Assembly (NCBI RefSeq): GCF_012932145.1
Contig: NZ_MWOK01000022.1
Span: 1 to 48,914 of the forward strand
Length of the DNA: 48,914 bases
Direction: 5' to 3'
DNA from: Acidovorax sp. SRB_14
GTDB lineage: Bacteria; Pseudomonadota; Gammaproteobacteria; Burkholderiales; Burkholderiaceae_C
Shown: one piece after another, positions 18,297 to 26,528 of the stretch
Layout of the letters: each line of letters opens with the position of its first letter
Numbering within the stretch: the first letter of the stretch is position 1
Made by a program: the position numbers and the translations under genes
The notes under the pieces: generated by a model
What the model was told of the DNA's origin: nothing
Database searches by the model: none
Seen by the model: the letters and a program-made list of their open reading frames with translations, nothing else

Positions 18297-19484
18297 TCAG
18301 GCCGGGACGTTGAACACTTGGCGCAGGTAGGCCAGGAAGGTCGGGTCGTCGCACAGCAGCTTGCCGGGGCTGTCGGAGAGCTTGGCCACGGGCTGGCCAT
18401 TGGCGTGCGTGAGCTTCATCACGATGTGCAGCGGGGGCAGGCCCATGTCGTTGGCCAGCTGCGTGCCGATGCCAAAGCCCAATTGCGTGCGGTTGCCGAA
18501 GTGGTGGTAGAGCTGCAGCGCGCGCGGCACGTCGAGGCTGTCGGAGAACACCAGGCGCTTGGTGTGCGCGTCGATGCGCAGCTTGTCGTAGTGCGCCAGG
18601 GCTTTTTCGCCCCAGGCGATGGGGTCGCCCGAGTCGTGGCGCAGGCCGTCGAACAGCTTGGCAAAGTAGAGGTCGAAATCGGCCAGGAAGGCGTCCATGC
18701 CCACGGTGTCGGTCAGGGCGATGCCGAGATCGCCGCGGTATTCCTGCACCCAGTCTTCGAGCGCGGCCTTCTGGAAGTCGCGCAGGCGCACGCCCAGCGC
18801 CTGGTAGGTCTGCAGGTATTCGTGCGCCATGGTGCCGATCGGCACCAGGCCCAGGTCGCGCGCCAGCAGCACGTTCGAAGTGCCCTTGAACCACTGCCCG
18901 GTCTCGCGCGCGAACGCCTGCACGACCTCGCGTTGCCAGGCGCCCGAATAGCGCCGGCGCACGCCGAAGTCGAACAGCTCGAACGGGTGCGCGAGCGCCA
19001 CTTCGCTGGCCAGCTCCTGCAGCTGGTGGATCTTGTGCTGCAGGCGCACGCGCCCTTCGGCCAGCGCGGCGGCGGGGTCGAAGCGGCGGAAGTACAGCTC
19101 GTTGACGATGGACAGCACATGGATCTCGAAGCCCATCACATGCACCTGCGGCCCGCGCACCACGATGCGCAGCTGATCGCCCTCGGCGGTGGCGCGGATG
19201 AAGGCGCGCTGGAACTGGAAGATGCGCAGGAAGTCGACGAAGTCCGAGCGGATGAAGCGCAGCCCCGCCAGGTAGTCGAGCTCATCGGGCGCAAAGCGCA
19301 GGCGGCACAGGTGGTCGAGTTCGGTGTTCACTTCGTCGAGCAGCTCGGCCAGCGGGTACTGCGGCGTGTTGCGGCAGACGAATTCGTACTCGGCCTGCGT
19401 TTGCGGGTGGCGGTGCAGCATGGCCTGCCACATGGTGAACTTGTACAGGTCGGTGTCGAGCAGGCTGGTGAGGATGGCAGGCAT
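18297..19484 (-). CDS. pncB: Nicotinate phosphoribosyltransferase
   Basis: Converts nicotinate and PRPP to nicotinate mononucleotide with ATP, the first step of the Preiss-Handler pathway. The 395-aa length and the start [23 protein letters not shown] are typical of bacterial Pnc[19 protein letters not shown] holds the His expected to be phosphorylated, and [19 protein letters not shown] and [10 protein letters not shown] follow. It lies 49 bases downstream of the nicotinamidase-like gene, with a dispersed repeat in the gap, and before the NMNAT-Nudix gene, giving a compact salvage cluster. Confidence 0.96.
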   Translation of the reverse strand: MPAILTSLLDTDLYKFTMWQAMLHRHPQTQAEYEFVCRNTPQYPLAELLDEVNTELDHLCRLRFAPDELDYLAGLRFIRSDFVDFLRIFQFQRAFIRATAEGDQLRIVVRGPQVHVMGFEIHVLSIVNELYFRRFDPAAALAEGRVRLQHKIHQLQELASEVALAHPFELFDFGVRRRYSGAWQREVVQAFARETGQWFKGTSNVLLARDLGLVPIGTMAHEYLQTYQALGVRLRDFQKAALEDWVQEYRGDLGIALTDTVGMDAFLADFDLYFAKLFDGLRHDSGDPIAWGEKALAHYDKLRIDAHTKRLVFSDSLDVPRALQLYHHFGNRTQLGFGIGTQLANDMGLPPLHIVMKLTHANGQPVAKLSDSPGKLLCDDPTFLAYLRQVFNVPA

Positions 19485-19493
19485 GTCTTGTGT

Positions 19494-19555
19494 GCTATTT
19501 ATTCAATAGCTATCGACGCTGTGTGGATCAGCGTTAGAGGGTGATTTCGTTCGAA
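19494..19555 (+). repeat. Dispersed palindromic repeat, copy D
   Basis: GTGCTATTTATTCAATAGC, then GACGCTGTG...CAGCGTTAGAGG, then GTGATTTCGTTCGAAT. It fills the pncB-nicotinamidase gap and runs 22 bases into the nicotinamidase-like gene, where it encodes the last residues SNEITL and the TAA stop. Confidence 0.65.
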
Positions 19556-20376
19556 TGTGCGAGGCGCACGCCCTGGGCGCGCATGGCGTCCAGGAAGGCG
19601 GCGTGCTGCGCCTCGAAGCCCGCCACCGGGCCCATGCAGTCGGTCAGCAGCACGATGCGTTCGGGCCGCCCGCCGGGCAGGTGCGCCACCAGGTGCTCGG
19701 TGGTCGCACGCACGCAGTGGCTGCTGGCCTCGCCGGCGACCAACAGCAGCTCGGCCGTGTCCAGCGCGGCGAGCAGGCGGGTGTTGAGCTGCGTGCTGGG
19801 GTCGGCCGGGTCGGGCACCTCGGCCTGCAGCGCGCTGTAGTGCTCGGTCCAGGGGTTCATGCCCTTGAAAACGTGGTGGACGGCGCGCTGGCGCTGCAGC
19901 TGCCAGTGGCCGCAGGCGGCCAGCACGCTGGCGTGCACGCCGTGGCCCCAGCTGCCGATCTCGCAGTGCACGGGCCAGACCATCAGCGTGTAGCGGCCCT
20001 GGCGCTCCAGCGCGTCGAGGTAGACCAGCGTGCGCGGCAGCGCGGCCGCATCGCGCGGCGCATAGGCGCCGGCGCGCACCTCGGCGGCGGTGATCGGGGT
20101 GAACGGCGCCACGGCGGCGCCGCCGTGGCTCTGCCAGAAGCCGGGGTGGGCGATGTCGTGGCGCTGGTGCGAGTCCAGCGTGAGGGTGATGGCATCGATG
20201 GCCGCGCCCTGTGCGGCGATGAAGCGGGCCAGGCGCAGCATGTCGGCGTGCGCGCCGGTCACGGGCAGGGCGGGCGCCATGCGCGTGCCGGTGGCGGGGT
20301 CGGTGGGGTGCCAGTCGGCGGGCAGATCGCAGAAATCGTTCTGTGGATCGATGGCCAGGAGCTGGATGCGGGTCAT
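19534..20376 (-). CDS. Nicotinamidase-like cysteine hydrolase (isochorismatase superfamily)
   Basis: Probably hydrolyses nicotinamide to nicotinate, feeding pncB just downstream. The likely catalytic triad is visible: Asp in LLAIDPQNDFCD, Lys in HHVFKGMNPWTEHYS, and nucleophile Cys in GEASSHCVRATTEHL. Metal-binding residues fit LDSHQRHDIAHPGFW. At 280 aa it is longer than classic PncA (about 210), mostly through a longer mid-region, so a related amide hydrolase activity cannot be excluded. The C-terminal residues and stop lie in repeat copy D. The symbol pncA is withheld for that reason. Confidence 0.82.
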   Translation of the reverse strand: MTRIQLLAIDPQNDFCDLPADWHPTDPATGTRMAPALPVTGAHADMLRLARFIAAQGAAIDAITLTLDSHQRHDIAHPGFWQSHGGAAVAPFTPITAAEVRAGAYAPRDAAALPRTLVYLDALERQGRYTLMVWPVHCEIGSWGHGVHASVLAACGHWQLQRQRAVHHVFKGMNPWTEHYSALQAEVPDPADPSTQLNTRLLAALDTAELLLVAGEASSHCVRATTEHLVAHLPGGRPERIVLLTDCMGPVAGFEAQHAAFLDAMRAQGVRLAHSNEITL

Positions 20377-20389
20377 GGGCTTCCTCAGG

Positions 20390-20461
20390 GTTCAGGCAGG
20401 CAGTGTAGGCGCGGCCTGCCTGAACCCGCGAGGAGGGGAGGCCCGGGCGCGCTGCCCGGGC
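20390..20461 (-). terminator. Two GC-rich hairpins after the DUF1328 gene
   Basis: GCCCGGG/CCCGGGC (20441-20461) and a perfect 12-bp pair GTTCAGGCAGGC/GCCTGCCTGAAC (20390-20425) lie between the DUF1328 gene and the nicotinamidase-like start. Both lack a U-tract. They may end the DUF1328 transcript, or the second may act in the leader of the salvage operon. Confidence 0.4.
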
Positions 20462-20483
20462 GCTGCACTGGGGCAGTGGGCGC

Positions 20484-20669
20484 CTATTTCAAGGTCTTGC
20501 GCGCCGCGCCAATGCCGAGCACCGCCAGCACCACGAACAGCACCGCCAGCGCCAGGAACAGGATGAACAAGATCTTGGCAATGCCCGCCGAGCCGGCGGC
20601 CACGCCGGTGAAACCGAGCGCGCCGGCGATCAGCGAGATCACGGCAAAAACAATGGCGTACTTCAGCAT
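20484..20669 (-). CDS. DUF1328 (YtjA-like) small membrane protein
   Basis: Membrane peptide of 61 aa with two hydrophobic helices ([20 protein letters not shown] and [20 protein letters not shown]) separated by a Gly/Ala-rich turn with [11 protein letters not shown]. This is the DUF1328/UPF0391 pattern. Members are often stress-induced; function is not known. I take ATG 20669 because AAGGAG lies 7 bases before it; an upstream in-frame start at 20687 would place that site inside the gene. Confidence 0.9.
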   Translation of the reverse strand: MLKYAIVFAVISLIAGALGFTGVAAGSAGIAKILFILFLALAVLFVVLAVLGIGAARKTLK

Positions 20670-20788
20670 GGGGAGCTCCTTGGACATAGGCAGGCGAGGC
20701 CTGCGGTGGCTGGGGTGTCCAAGGTAGCCGTGCCGCCGGCAATGTGCCGTCGGCAGGGCGGACGGCTGGCTGTAGGAGAGGGCTGATG

Positions 20789-20823
20789 CCGCGGATTCGG
20801 CGGCAAGGCCACCGAATCCGCGG
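20789..20823 (-). terminator. Hairpin after metK
   Basis: CCGCGGATTCGG and CCGAATCCGCGG form a perfect 12-bp stem with an 11-base loop, 13 bases beyond the metK stop. No U-tract follows on the minus strand, so it may be a 3'-end stabiliser or a Rho-linked end rather than an intrinsic terminator. Confidence 0.5.
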
Positions 20824-20835
20824 CGGTCTCTCGGC

Positions 20836-22023
20836 TTACAGGCCCGCCGCTGCGCGCAGCGCTGCCGCTTTGTCCGTGCGCTCCCAGGTGAACTCGGGTT
20901 CGTCGCGGCCGAAGTGGCCGTAGGCGGCGGTTTTCTCGTAGATCGGGCGCAGCAGGTCGAGCATCTGGATGATGCCCTTGGGGCGCAGGTCGAAATGCTC
21001 CTGCACCAGCTTGGCTAGCTGGTCGTCGGGGATGACGCCCGTGCCTTCGGTGTAGACGGTCACGTTCATCGGCCGGGCCACGCCGATCGCGTAGGCCACC
21101 TGGATCTGGCACTGGCGCGCCAGGCCCGCGGCCACGATGTTCTTGGCCACGTAGCGCGCGGCGTAGGCGGCCGAGCGGTCGACCTTGGTCGGGTCCTTGC
21201 CGCTGAAGGCGCCGCCGCCGTGCGGGCAGGCGCCGCCGTAGGTGTCGACGATGATCTTGCGGCCCGTGAGGCCGCAGTCGCCCTGCGGGCCGCCGACGAC
21301 GAAGCGGCCGGTGGGGTTGATCAGGTACTTGGTCTCGGGCGTGAGCCATTCGGCCGGCAGCACGGGGCGGATGACCTCTTCGCGGATGGCCTCGTAGAAC
21401 GCGGGCGTCATCTTGTCGCCCAGGCTCATCTCGGGCGCGTGCTGGGTCGAGAGCACCACGGTGTCGATGCTGTGCGGCCTGCCGTCGACGTAGCGCAGCG
21501 TGACCTGGCTCTTGGCGTCGGGGCGCAGGAAGGGCAGGCGCCCGTCCTTGCGCAGCTGCGCCTGGCGCTCGACCAGGCGGTGCGCGTAGTAGATCGGCGC
21601 GGGCAGCAGCTCGGGCGTCTCGTCGCAGGCGTAGCCGAACATCAGGCCCTGGTCGCCGGCGCCGGTGTTCAGGTGGTCGTCCGACGCGTGGTCCACGCCC
21701 TGGGCGATGTCGCTGCTTTGCTTGTCGTAGGCCACGAGCACGGCGCAGCCTTTGTAGTCGATGCCGTACTCGGTGTTGTCGTAGCCGATGCGCTTGATGG
21801 TGTCGCGCGCCACCTGGATGTAGTCCACGTTGACGCCGGGCTTGGCCGTGATCTCGCCGGCGAGCACCACGAGGCCGGTGTTGCACAGCGTCTCGGCCGC
21901 CACGCGGGCGTGCGGGTCCTGGGCCAGGATCGCGTCGAGAATGGCGTCCGAGATCTGGTCAGACACCTTGTCGGGGTGGCCTTCGGAGACGGACTCAGAG
22001 GTGAAAAGAAAGTCGTTCGCCAT
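20836..22023 (-). CDS. metK: S-adenosylmethionine synthetase
   Basis: Makes S-adenosylmethionine from methionine and ATP. The 395-aa protein starts at ATG 22023 ([20 protein letters not shown]) with AGGAG a few bases upstream. Signature 1 [15 protein letters not shown] and signature 2 [16 protein letters not shown] are present, as are the metal and ATP residues in SEGHPDK. The reading frame upstream of this start is not conserved. Divergent from the lipid A acyltransferase pair; no known SAM-sensing riboswitch could be recognised in the 132-base gap. Confidence 0.97.
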   Translation of the reverse strand: MANDFLFTSESVSEGHPDKVSDQISDAILDAILAQDPHARVAAETLCNTGLVVLAGEITAKPGVNVDYIQVARDTIKRIGYDNTEYGIDYKGCAVLVAYDKQSSDIAQGVDHASDDHLNTGAGDQGLMFGYACDETPELLPAPIYYAHRLVERQAQLRKDGRLPFLRPDAKSQVTLRYVDGRPHSIDTVVLSTQHAPEMSLGDKMTPAFYEAIREEVIRPVLPAEWLTPETKYLINPTGRFVVGGPQGDCGLTGRKIIVDTYGGACPHGGGAFSGKDPTKVDRSAAYAARYVAKNIVAAGLARQCQIQVAYAIGVARPMNVTVYTEGTGVIPDDQLAKLVQEHFDLRPKGIIQMLDLLRPIYEKTAAYGHFGRDEPEFTWERTDKAAALRAAAGL

Positions 22024-22155
22024 TTGAATAAACTCCTGTGTCTTGGCATGTGGGGCGTTGCCCCCGGCCACTGGAGCCTTCGGCGAACGCTTTAGCAGCT
22101 TTGTTTTACGTCGCCCTGCAAGTTGCTCATTTAACTCAGCGACCCCCCTATTTTA

Positions 22156-23028
22156 ATGCCTTTCCTTTTTCGCCTTTTTTCCGCATTGCCGTTGTGGCTG
22201 CTCCACCCCGTGGGCGCGGCCCTGGGCTGGCTGGTGCTTGCGCTCTCGCCCACGTACCGGCGCCGGTTCGTGGCCAACGCCGCCGTCGCGGGCTACGGCT
22301 TTGCGCAGGTGCGCGGCGCCGTCGGCCACGCCGGGCGCATGGTGGCCGAGCTGCCGCGCCTGTGGATGGGCGCGCCCATGCCCTGCGCCATCGTGGGCGC
22401 CGAGGTGGTCGAGCAGGCCTGGGAGCGCGGGCGCGGCATTGTGTTCCTCACGCCGCACCTGGGGTGCTTCGAGATGTCGGCGCAGGCCGTGGCGCAGCGT
22501 TGGGGCCGGCAGCGCGGGCCGATCACGGTGCTGTACCGCCCGGCGCGCCAGCCCTGGCTGGCCAAGGTGATGGAGACGGCGCGCACGCGCCCGGGCATGG
22601 ACTCGGTGCCGACGACGCTGTCGGGCGTGCGCCAGATGATCAAGGCGCTGCGCCGTGGCGAGTCGGTCGGTCTGCTGCCCGACCAGGTGCCGCCCGAGGG
22701 CCTGGGCCTGTGGTCGCCGGTGTTTGGCCGCCCGGCCTACACCATGACGCTGGCCGCGCGCCTGGCGCAGCAGACCGGCGCCACTGTCCTGCTGGTGCGC
22801 TGCGAGCGCCTGCCGCGCGGCGCGGGCTACACGCTGTTCGTGGAGGCCTTGCCCGAGCCCCTGTCGGCCTCGCTCGACGAGGCCGTGGCGCAGATCAACC
22901 GCGCCATGGAGCACCTGATCCGGCAGTCGCCCCAGCAGTACCTGTGGGGCTATGCGCGCTACAAGCAGCCGCGCGCCGACACGCCGGCCGGCAAGGGCGC
23001 TGCCCCGCGTGCCGAGGGCGCCGCATGA
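22156..23028 (+). CDS. Lipid A biosynthesis acyltransferase (LpxL/HtrB family), first
   Basis: Inner-membrane acyltransferase adding a secondary acyl chain to lipid A, 290 aa. The N-terminal hydrophobic segment (LFSALPLWLLHPVGAALGWL) anchors it. The catalytic HX4(D/E) motif is HLGCFE in FLTPHLGCFEMSAQAV. GLLPDQVPPEGLGLWSPVFG is the acceptor-side motif. Start codon ATG 22156 has no Shine-Dalgarno; only CTATTTTA precedes it. It overlaps the next acyltransferase by 4 bases (ATGA). Which of LpxL or LpxM it corresponds to cannot be said. Confidence 0.93.
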   Translation: MPFLFRLFSALPLWLLHPVGAALGWLVLALSPTYRRRFVANAAVAGYGFAQVRGAVGHAGRMVAELPRLWMGAPMPCAIVGAEVVEQAWERGRGIVFLTPHLGCFEMSAQAVAQRWGRQRGPITVLYRPARQPWLAKVMETARTRPGMDSVPTTLSGVRQMIKALRRGESVGLLPDQVPPEGLGLWSPVFGRPAYTMTLAARLAQQTGATVLLVRCERLPRGAGYTLFVEALPEPLSASLDEAVAQINRAMEHLIRQSPQQYLWGYARYKQPRADTPAGKGAAPRAEGAA

Positions 23029-23894
23029 TGGGCCGCCTGGGCGTGTGGGCGCTGCGCGGGCTCGCCCACCTGCCGCTGCCGGTGCTGCGCGGCCTGGGCT
23101 GGGTTCTGGGGCAATTGTTCTATGTGCTGGTGCCGCAGCGGCGCAAGGTGGCGCTGCGCAATCTGGCGCTGTGCTTTCCCGGTGCCTCGCCGGCCCAGCG
23201 CCGCGCCTGGGCGCGCGAGTCCTTCGTCGCCTACTGCCAGACCTGGCTGGACCGCAGCTGGCTGTGGTTTGCGCCGCGCCGCGTGGTCGAGCAGCGCCTG
23301 CACCTGCATGGCGCGCTGCACGAGATCGAGGGCGACGCGCCCACCATCATCTTCGCGCCCCATTTCTATGGCCTCGATGCGGCCGGCGTGGCCGTGGCGC
23401 TGGCCTCGGACCGGCCGTTCACCTCGATCTTCACGCCGCTGCCCAACCCGGTGGTCGACGCCGTGGTGCGCGCCGGGCGCCAGCGCTTTGGCAACGGCCG
23501 CATGCTCAACCGCAGCGACGGCGTCAAGCCCATCGTGAGCGGCCTGCGCCAGGGCGGCGTGCTGTACCTGCTGCCTGACATGGACTTCGGCCGCAACGAC
23601 TCGGTGTTCGTGCCGTTCTATGGCGTGCCGGCGGCCACCATCACCTCGATGTCGCGCTTTGCGCGGCTGGGGCGCGCCAAGGTCGTGCCGCTGATCGGCC
23701 GCCTCACGCCCACGGGCTACAGCGCCGAGCTGCTGCCGGCCTGGCAGGACTACCCGAGCGGCGACGCCGAGGCCGACGCGGCGCTCATGAACCAGCGCCT
23801 GCAGGGCTGGATCGACACGATGCCGGGCCAGTACTACTGGGTGCACAAGCGCTTCAAGACGCGGCCCGAGGGCGAGCCGTCGCTGTATTCCTGA
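23025..23894 (+). CDS. Lipid A biosynthesis acyltransferase (LpxL/HtrB family), second
   Basis: Second LpxL-family acyltransferase, 289 aa, coupled to the first by an ATGA overlap. The hydrophobic N-terminus (GLGWVLGQLFYVLVPQRRKVALRN, read in parts) precedes the catalytic HFYGLD in IFAPHFYGLDAAG. YLLPDMDFGRNDSVFVPFYG and the end PGQYYWVHKRFKTRPEGEPS are typical. Two tandem acyltransferases suggest that both secondary acyl chains of lipid A are added by this operon. It is convergent with the alpha/beta hydrolase, with a dispersed repeat between them. Confidence 0.94.
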   Translation: MMGRLGVWALRGLAHLPLPVLRGLGWVLGQLFYVLVPQRRKVALRNLALCFPGASPAQRRAWARESFVAYCQTWLDRSWLWFAPRRVVEQRLHLHGALHEIEGDAPTIIFAPHFYGLDAAGVAVALASDRPFTSIFTPLPNPVVDAVVRAGRQRFGNGRMLNRSDGVKPIVSGLRQGGVLYLLPDMDFGRNDSVFVPFYGVPAATITSMSRFARLGRAKVVPLIGRLTPTGYSAELLPAWQDYPSGDAEADAALMNQRLQGWIDTMPGQYYWVHKRFKTRPEGEPSLYS

Positions 23895-23906
23895 CGGGAA
23901 TTTCGG

Positions 23907-23961
23907 TAAAAAACGGCTCCAGCGCTTGTCCAGAAATCGCCGGCAGCTATCAATTCGATTG
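23907..23961 (-). repeat. Dispersed palindromic repeat, copy E
   Basis: GTAAAAAACGGCTCCAGCGC, TTGTCCAGAAATCGCCGGC, AGCTATCAATTCGATTGCA. It lies between convergent genes and its edge encodes the last residues and TGA stop (23950) of the alpha/beta hydrolase. Confidence 0.7.
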
Positions 23962-24858
23962 CAGAAAGCGCTCCAGCTCGGCCGTGGCGCGCGCGGGCTG
24001 CTCGTGCAGCAGCCAGTGCGAGGCGCCCGGCACGCGCTGCAACTGCAGCTGCGGCACCCACGCGTCGAGGCCATTGAGCAGGCCGGGCAGCAGGGCCGGG
24101 TCCTCCATGCCCCAGAGCACTAGCGTGGGCACCTGCACGGTCAGCATGGATTCGGGCAGCGCCAGGGCCTGCGCGGCTGGGTCGGCCGCGCGCGGCGGGC
24201 GCAGCGGGCTGGCGCGGTAGTAGTTGCAGGCGCCGGTCAATCCCTGCTGCCACAGCGCGCGGTACTGGGCGCGCACGCTGTCCGTCAGCCAGGCGGGCGC
24301 TGGGACATCGGGGGCGTGGAAGAAGGCGAACAGGCGGCGGAAATCGTCTTCCGCGAGCAGCGCCTCGGCATCGGGGCGGCACAGGAAGTGCATGTACTGG
24401 CTGGCGGCCTGCTGCGCCGGGTTGTGCTCCAGTTCGCGCAGAAAGGCGCCGGGGTGGGGCGCATTGACGATCGCCAGGCGGTGCAGCAGCTCGGGGCGCT
24501 GGTTGGCCAGGTTCCAGGCCACGGCGCCGCCCCAATCGTGCGCCACCAGGCAGGCCAGCGGCGCGCCGTCCGCGCACTCGGTGGCGATCAGCGCCGTGAT
24601 GTCCTGCACCAGGTGCTTGGCGCGGTAGGCTTCGGGTTCGGCCGGGCAGCTCGACGCGCCAAAGCCGCGCAGGTTCGGCGCCACGCAGCGGTAGCCGCCG
24701 TGCGCGGGCTGCGCGAAATGCGCCAGCAGCGCGTCCCAGATGAAGGCGCCTTCGGGAAAGCCGTGCAGGAACATGAGCACCGGGCGGCCGCGCTCGCCTG
24801 CGACGTGGCAGTGCAGGTGCGTGCCGTGCGGCAGGGCGATGTCGGCGGTGTGCGGCAT
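23950..24858 (-). CDS. Alpha/beta-fold hydrolase, epoxide-hydrolase-like
   Basis: Cytoplasmic alpha/beta hydrolase of 302 aa. The oxyanion-side motif HGFPEG, the nucleophile Asp in LVAHDWGGAVAW, NAPHPG, the acid in LVLWGMEDPALL and the base His in GASHWLLHEQP form a full epoxide hydrolase/haloalkanoate dehalogenase set. The nucleophile is Asp rather than Ser, which rules out a simple esterase. The substrate is unknown. The ATG 24858 is preceded by CAGGAGC. The last two codons and the stop fall in a dispersed repeat, and a second repeat (copy F) precedes the gene, so it is flanked by repeats on both sides. Confidence 0.9.
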   Translation of the reverse strand: MPHTADIALPHGTHLHCHVAGERGRPVLMFLHGFPEGAFIWDALLAHFAQPAHGGYRCVAPNLRGFGASSCPAEPEAYRAKHLVQDITALIATECADGAPLACLVAHDWGGAVAWNLANQRPELLHRLAIVNAPHPGAFLRELEHNPAQQAASQYMHFLCRPDAEALLAEDDFRRLFAFFHAPDVPAPAWLTDSVRAQYRALWQQGLTGACNYYRASPLRPPRAADPAAQALALPESMLTVQVPTLVLWGMEDPALLPGLLNGLDAWVPQLQLQRVPGASHWLLHEQPARATAELERFLQSN

Positions 24859-24875
24859 GTTTGCTCCTGAAAAGC

Positions 24876-24929
24876 GAGCTGTTAGCGCATGACAGGCATG
24901 CGTTAGAGCCGATTTTTATCCAAAAATAG
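24876..24929 (+). repeat. Dispersed palindromic repeat, copy F
   Basis: GAGCTGTTAGCGCATGACAG, GCATGCGTTAGAGCCG, ATTTTTATCCAAAAATAG. It matches copy A in order and in most bases. It lies in the 96-base gap between engB and the alpha/beta hydrolase, next to the hydrolase ribosome-binding site. Confidence 0.75.
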
Positions 24930-24954
24930 ACGCGCCCATGTCCGGCCGGCGCAC

Positions 24955-25698
24955 TCAGTCGAGCGCGGGCGGCTCGCCGTCGGCGGCATCCGCAGCAGTG
25001 CCCGCGGCCGGCGCCGCGGCGCCGTCGGCGCCCGGGTGCGCCCAGTGCCACAGCAGCAGCGCGGCGTCGTCCACGCCCTGTTTCTTGAGCGCAGAGAACA
25101 TCCTCACCTCGCCGCCGCCGGTCTGCAGTCGCGCAATCGACAGGGCCTTGGTCTGCTCGGCGCGCGTGAGCTTGTCGGCCTTGGTCAGCAGCACGAGGAA
25201 CTTCAGGCCGTCCTCGACGCGCGGGCGGATCACTTCGAGCAGCGCCTCGTCCAGCCCGGTCAGGCCCAGGCGCGGGTCGCACAGCAGCACGATGCCGGTG
25301 AGGCTTTCGCGGCTGACCAGGTAGTTCACCATCACCTGCTGCCAGCGCAGCTTGTCCGAGCGCGAGACGGCCGCGTAGCCATAGCCGGGCAGGTCGGCCA
25401 GTACGGCGTCGGTGATGCCCTGGCGGCCCAGGGAAAACAGGTTGATGTGCTGCGTGCGGCCGGGCTTCTTCGAGGCAAAGGCCAGCTGCTTTTGCTGCGT
25501 GAGCGTGTTGATGCACGAGGACTTGCCCGCGTTGGAGCGGCCGACGAAGGCGATCTCGGGCACGTCGACCTCGGGCAGCTGGTGCAGTTGGGCGGCCGTG
25601 GTCAGAAAGCGCGCGGTGTGCATCCAGCCCATGGCGGAGCGGGCGTCGGGGGCGGCGGCGGCGCCGGTGGGGGAGGGCGCGGAAGAAGGGGCAGTCAT
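24955..25698 (-). CDS. engB: Ribosome biogenesis GTPase EngB (YihA/YsxC)
   Basis: Small GTPase needed for 50S ribosomal subunit assembly. G motifs are in order: G1 GRSNAGKSS, G2-region GRTQHINLF, G3 DLPGYGYA, G4 LTKADKL and G5-region FSALKKQG. At 247 aa it is longer than most EngB (about 200): the N-terminus has about 25 Ala/Pro/Ser residues and the C-terminus ends in an Ala-rich tail after LLLWHWAHPG. Divergent from cytochrome c4, an arrangement usual in this bacterial group. Confidence 0.96.
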   Translation of the reverse strand: MTAPSSAPSPTGAAAAPDARSAMGWMHTARFLTTAAQLHQLPEVDVPEIAFVGRSNAGKSSCINTLTQQKQLAFASKKPGRTQHINLFSLGRQGITDAVLADLPGYGYAAVSRSDKLRWQQVMVNYLVSRESLTGIVLLCDPRLGLTGLDEALLEVIRPRVEDGLKFLVLLTKADKLTRAEQTKALSIARLQTGGGEVRMFSALKKQGVDDAALLLWHWAHPGADGAAAPAAGTAADAADGEPPALD

Positions 25699-25770
25699 GG
25701 GCTGGAGGGAGGCTATGGAGCCTCATTGTAGAATCGCGGGGTTTTGCGCCCTACCTAAGAAGTCCCCGAT

Positions 25771-26394
25771 ATGAAGTTGCTCGCCTCCTTGCTCATGGCT
25801 GCCGCGCTGGCGGCTCCCGCTTTCCCGGCATTCTCTGCGGGCGCCGCTGCGGCCAAGCCCGACCTTGCCAAGGGGGAGGCCAGTTACACCGCCGTGTGCG
25901 TCGCCTGCCATGCGGCCGATGGCAACTCGTCCATTGCCGCCAACCCCAAGCTGGCCCAGCAGCACCCCGAGTACCTCGTCAAGCAACTGCAGGAGTTCAA
26001 GTCCGGCAAGCGCGCCAACCCCGTGATGCAGGGCTTCGCCTCCATGCTGACCGACGACGACATGAAGAACATCGCTTGGTGGGTGGCCTCCAAGCCCGGC
26101 AAGCCCGGCTTCGCCAAGGACAAGGAACTGGTCGCCCTGGGCGAGCGCATCTACCGCGGCGGCATTGCCGACCGCAACATTGCCGCCTGCGCCAGCTGCC
26201 ACAGCCCCAACGGCGCCGGCATTCCCGCCCAATACCCGCGCCTGAGCGGCCAGCACGCCGACTACACGGCGGCCCAGCTGGTGCAGTTCCGCGACGGCGT
26301 GCGCAAGAACAGCGCGCAGATGACGGACGTGGCCGCCAAGCTCAACGACCGCGAAATCAAGGCCGTGTCGGACTACATCGCCGGCCTGCGTTGA
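25771..26394 (+). CDS. Cytochrome c4 (periplasmic diheme cytochrome c)
   Basis: Periplasmic electron carrier feeding terminal oxidases, 207 aa. The signal peptide ends near AFSAGAAAA. Two heme c motifs, CVACH and CASCH, head two similar halves, each with an axial Met (NPVMQGFASML and KNSAQMTDVA). A -10-like TAGAAT at 25729-25734 stands 37 bases before the start codon. It is followed by a terminator and then by ccs1-ccsA, which would attach its hemes. Confidence 0.95.
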   Translation: MKLLASLLMAAALAAPAFPAFSAGAAAAKPDLAKGEASYTAVCVACHAADGNSSIAANPKLAQQHPEYLVKQLQEFKSGKRANPVMQGFASMLTDDDMKNIAWWVASKPGKPGFAKDKELVALGERIYRGGIADRNIAACASCHSPNGAGIPAQYPRLSGQHADYTAAQLVQFRDGVRKNSAQMTDVAAKLNDREIKAVSDYIAGLR

Positions 26395-26466
26395 GAACCC
26401 TGCACCGCGCCTGACCAGCCCCCGGGTTCAGGCACGGAACCAACCGCCAATAACAAACCCCAAGAA

Positions 26467-26501
26467 GGGCGGGCCCATCCTCCAGATGGCCCGCCTTTTT
26501 T
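26467..26501 (+). terminator. Intrinsic terminator after cytochrome c4
   Basis: GGCGGGCCCATC and GATGGCCCGCC pair with one bulged base, followed by TTTTTTAT. A clear Rho-independent terminator in the 134-base gap before ccs1. Confidence 0.9.
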
Positions 26502-26528
26502 ATTTCGGCCTCGGACCACCTTTCTTCC

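Noticed and set aside
22024..22155. Possible SAM or SAH riboswitch in the metK leader
   Set aside because: Only a short GGGGC/GCCCC stem is seen; none of the conserved core sequences of the SAM or SAH classes could be found.
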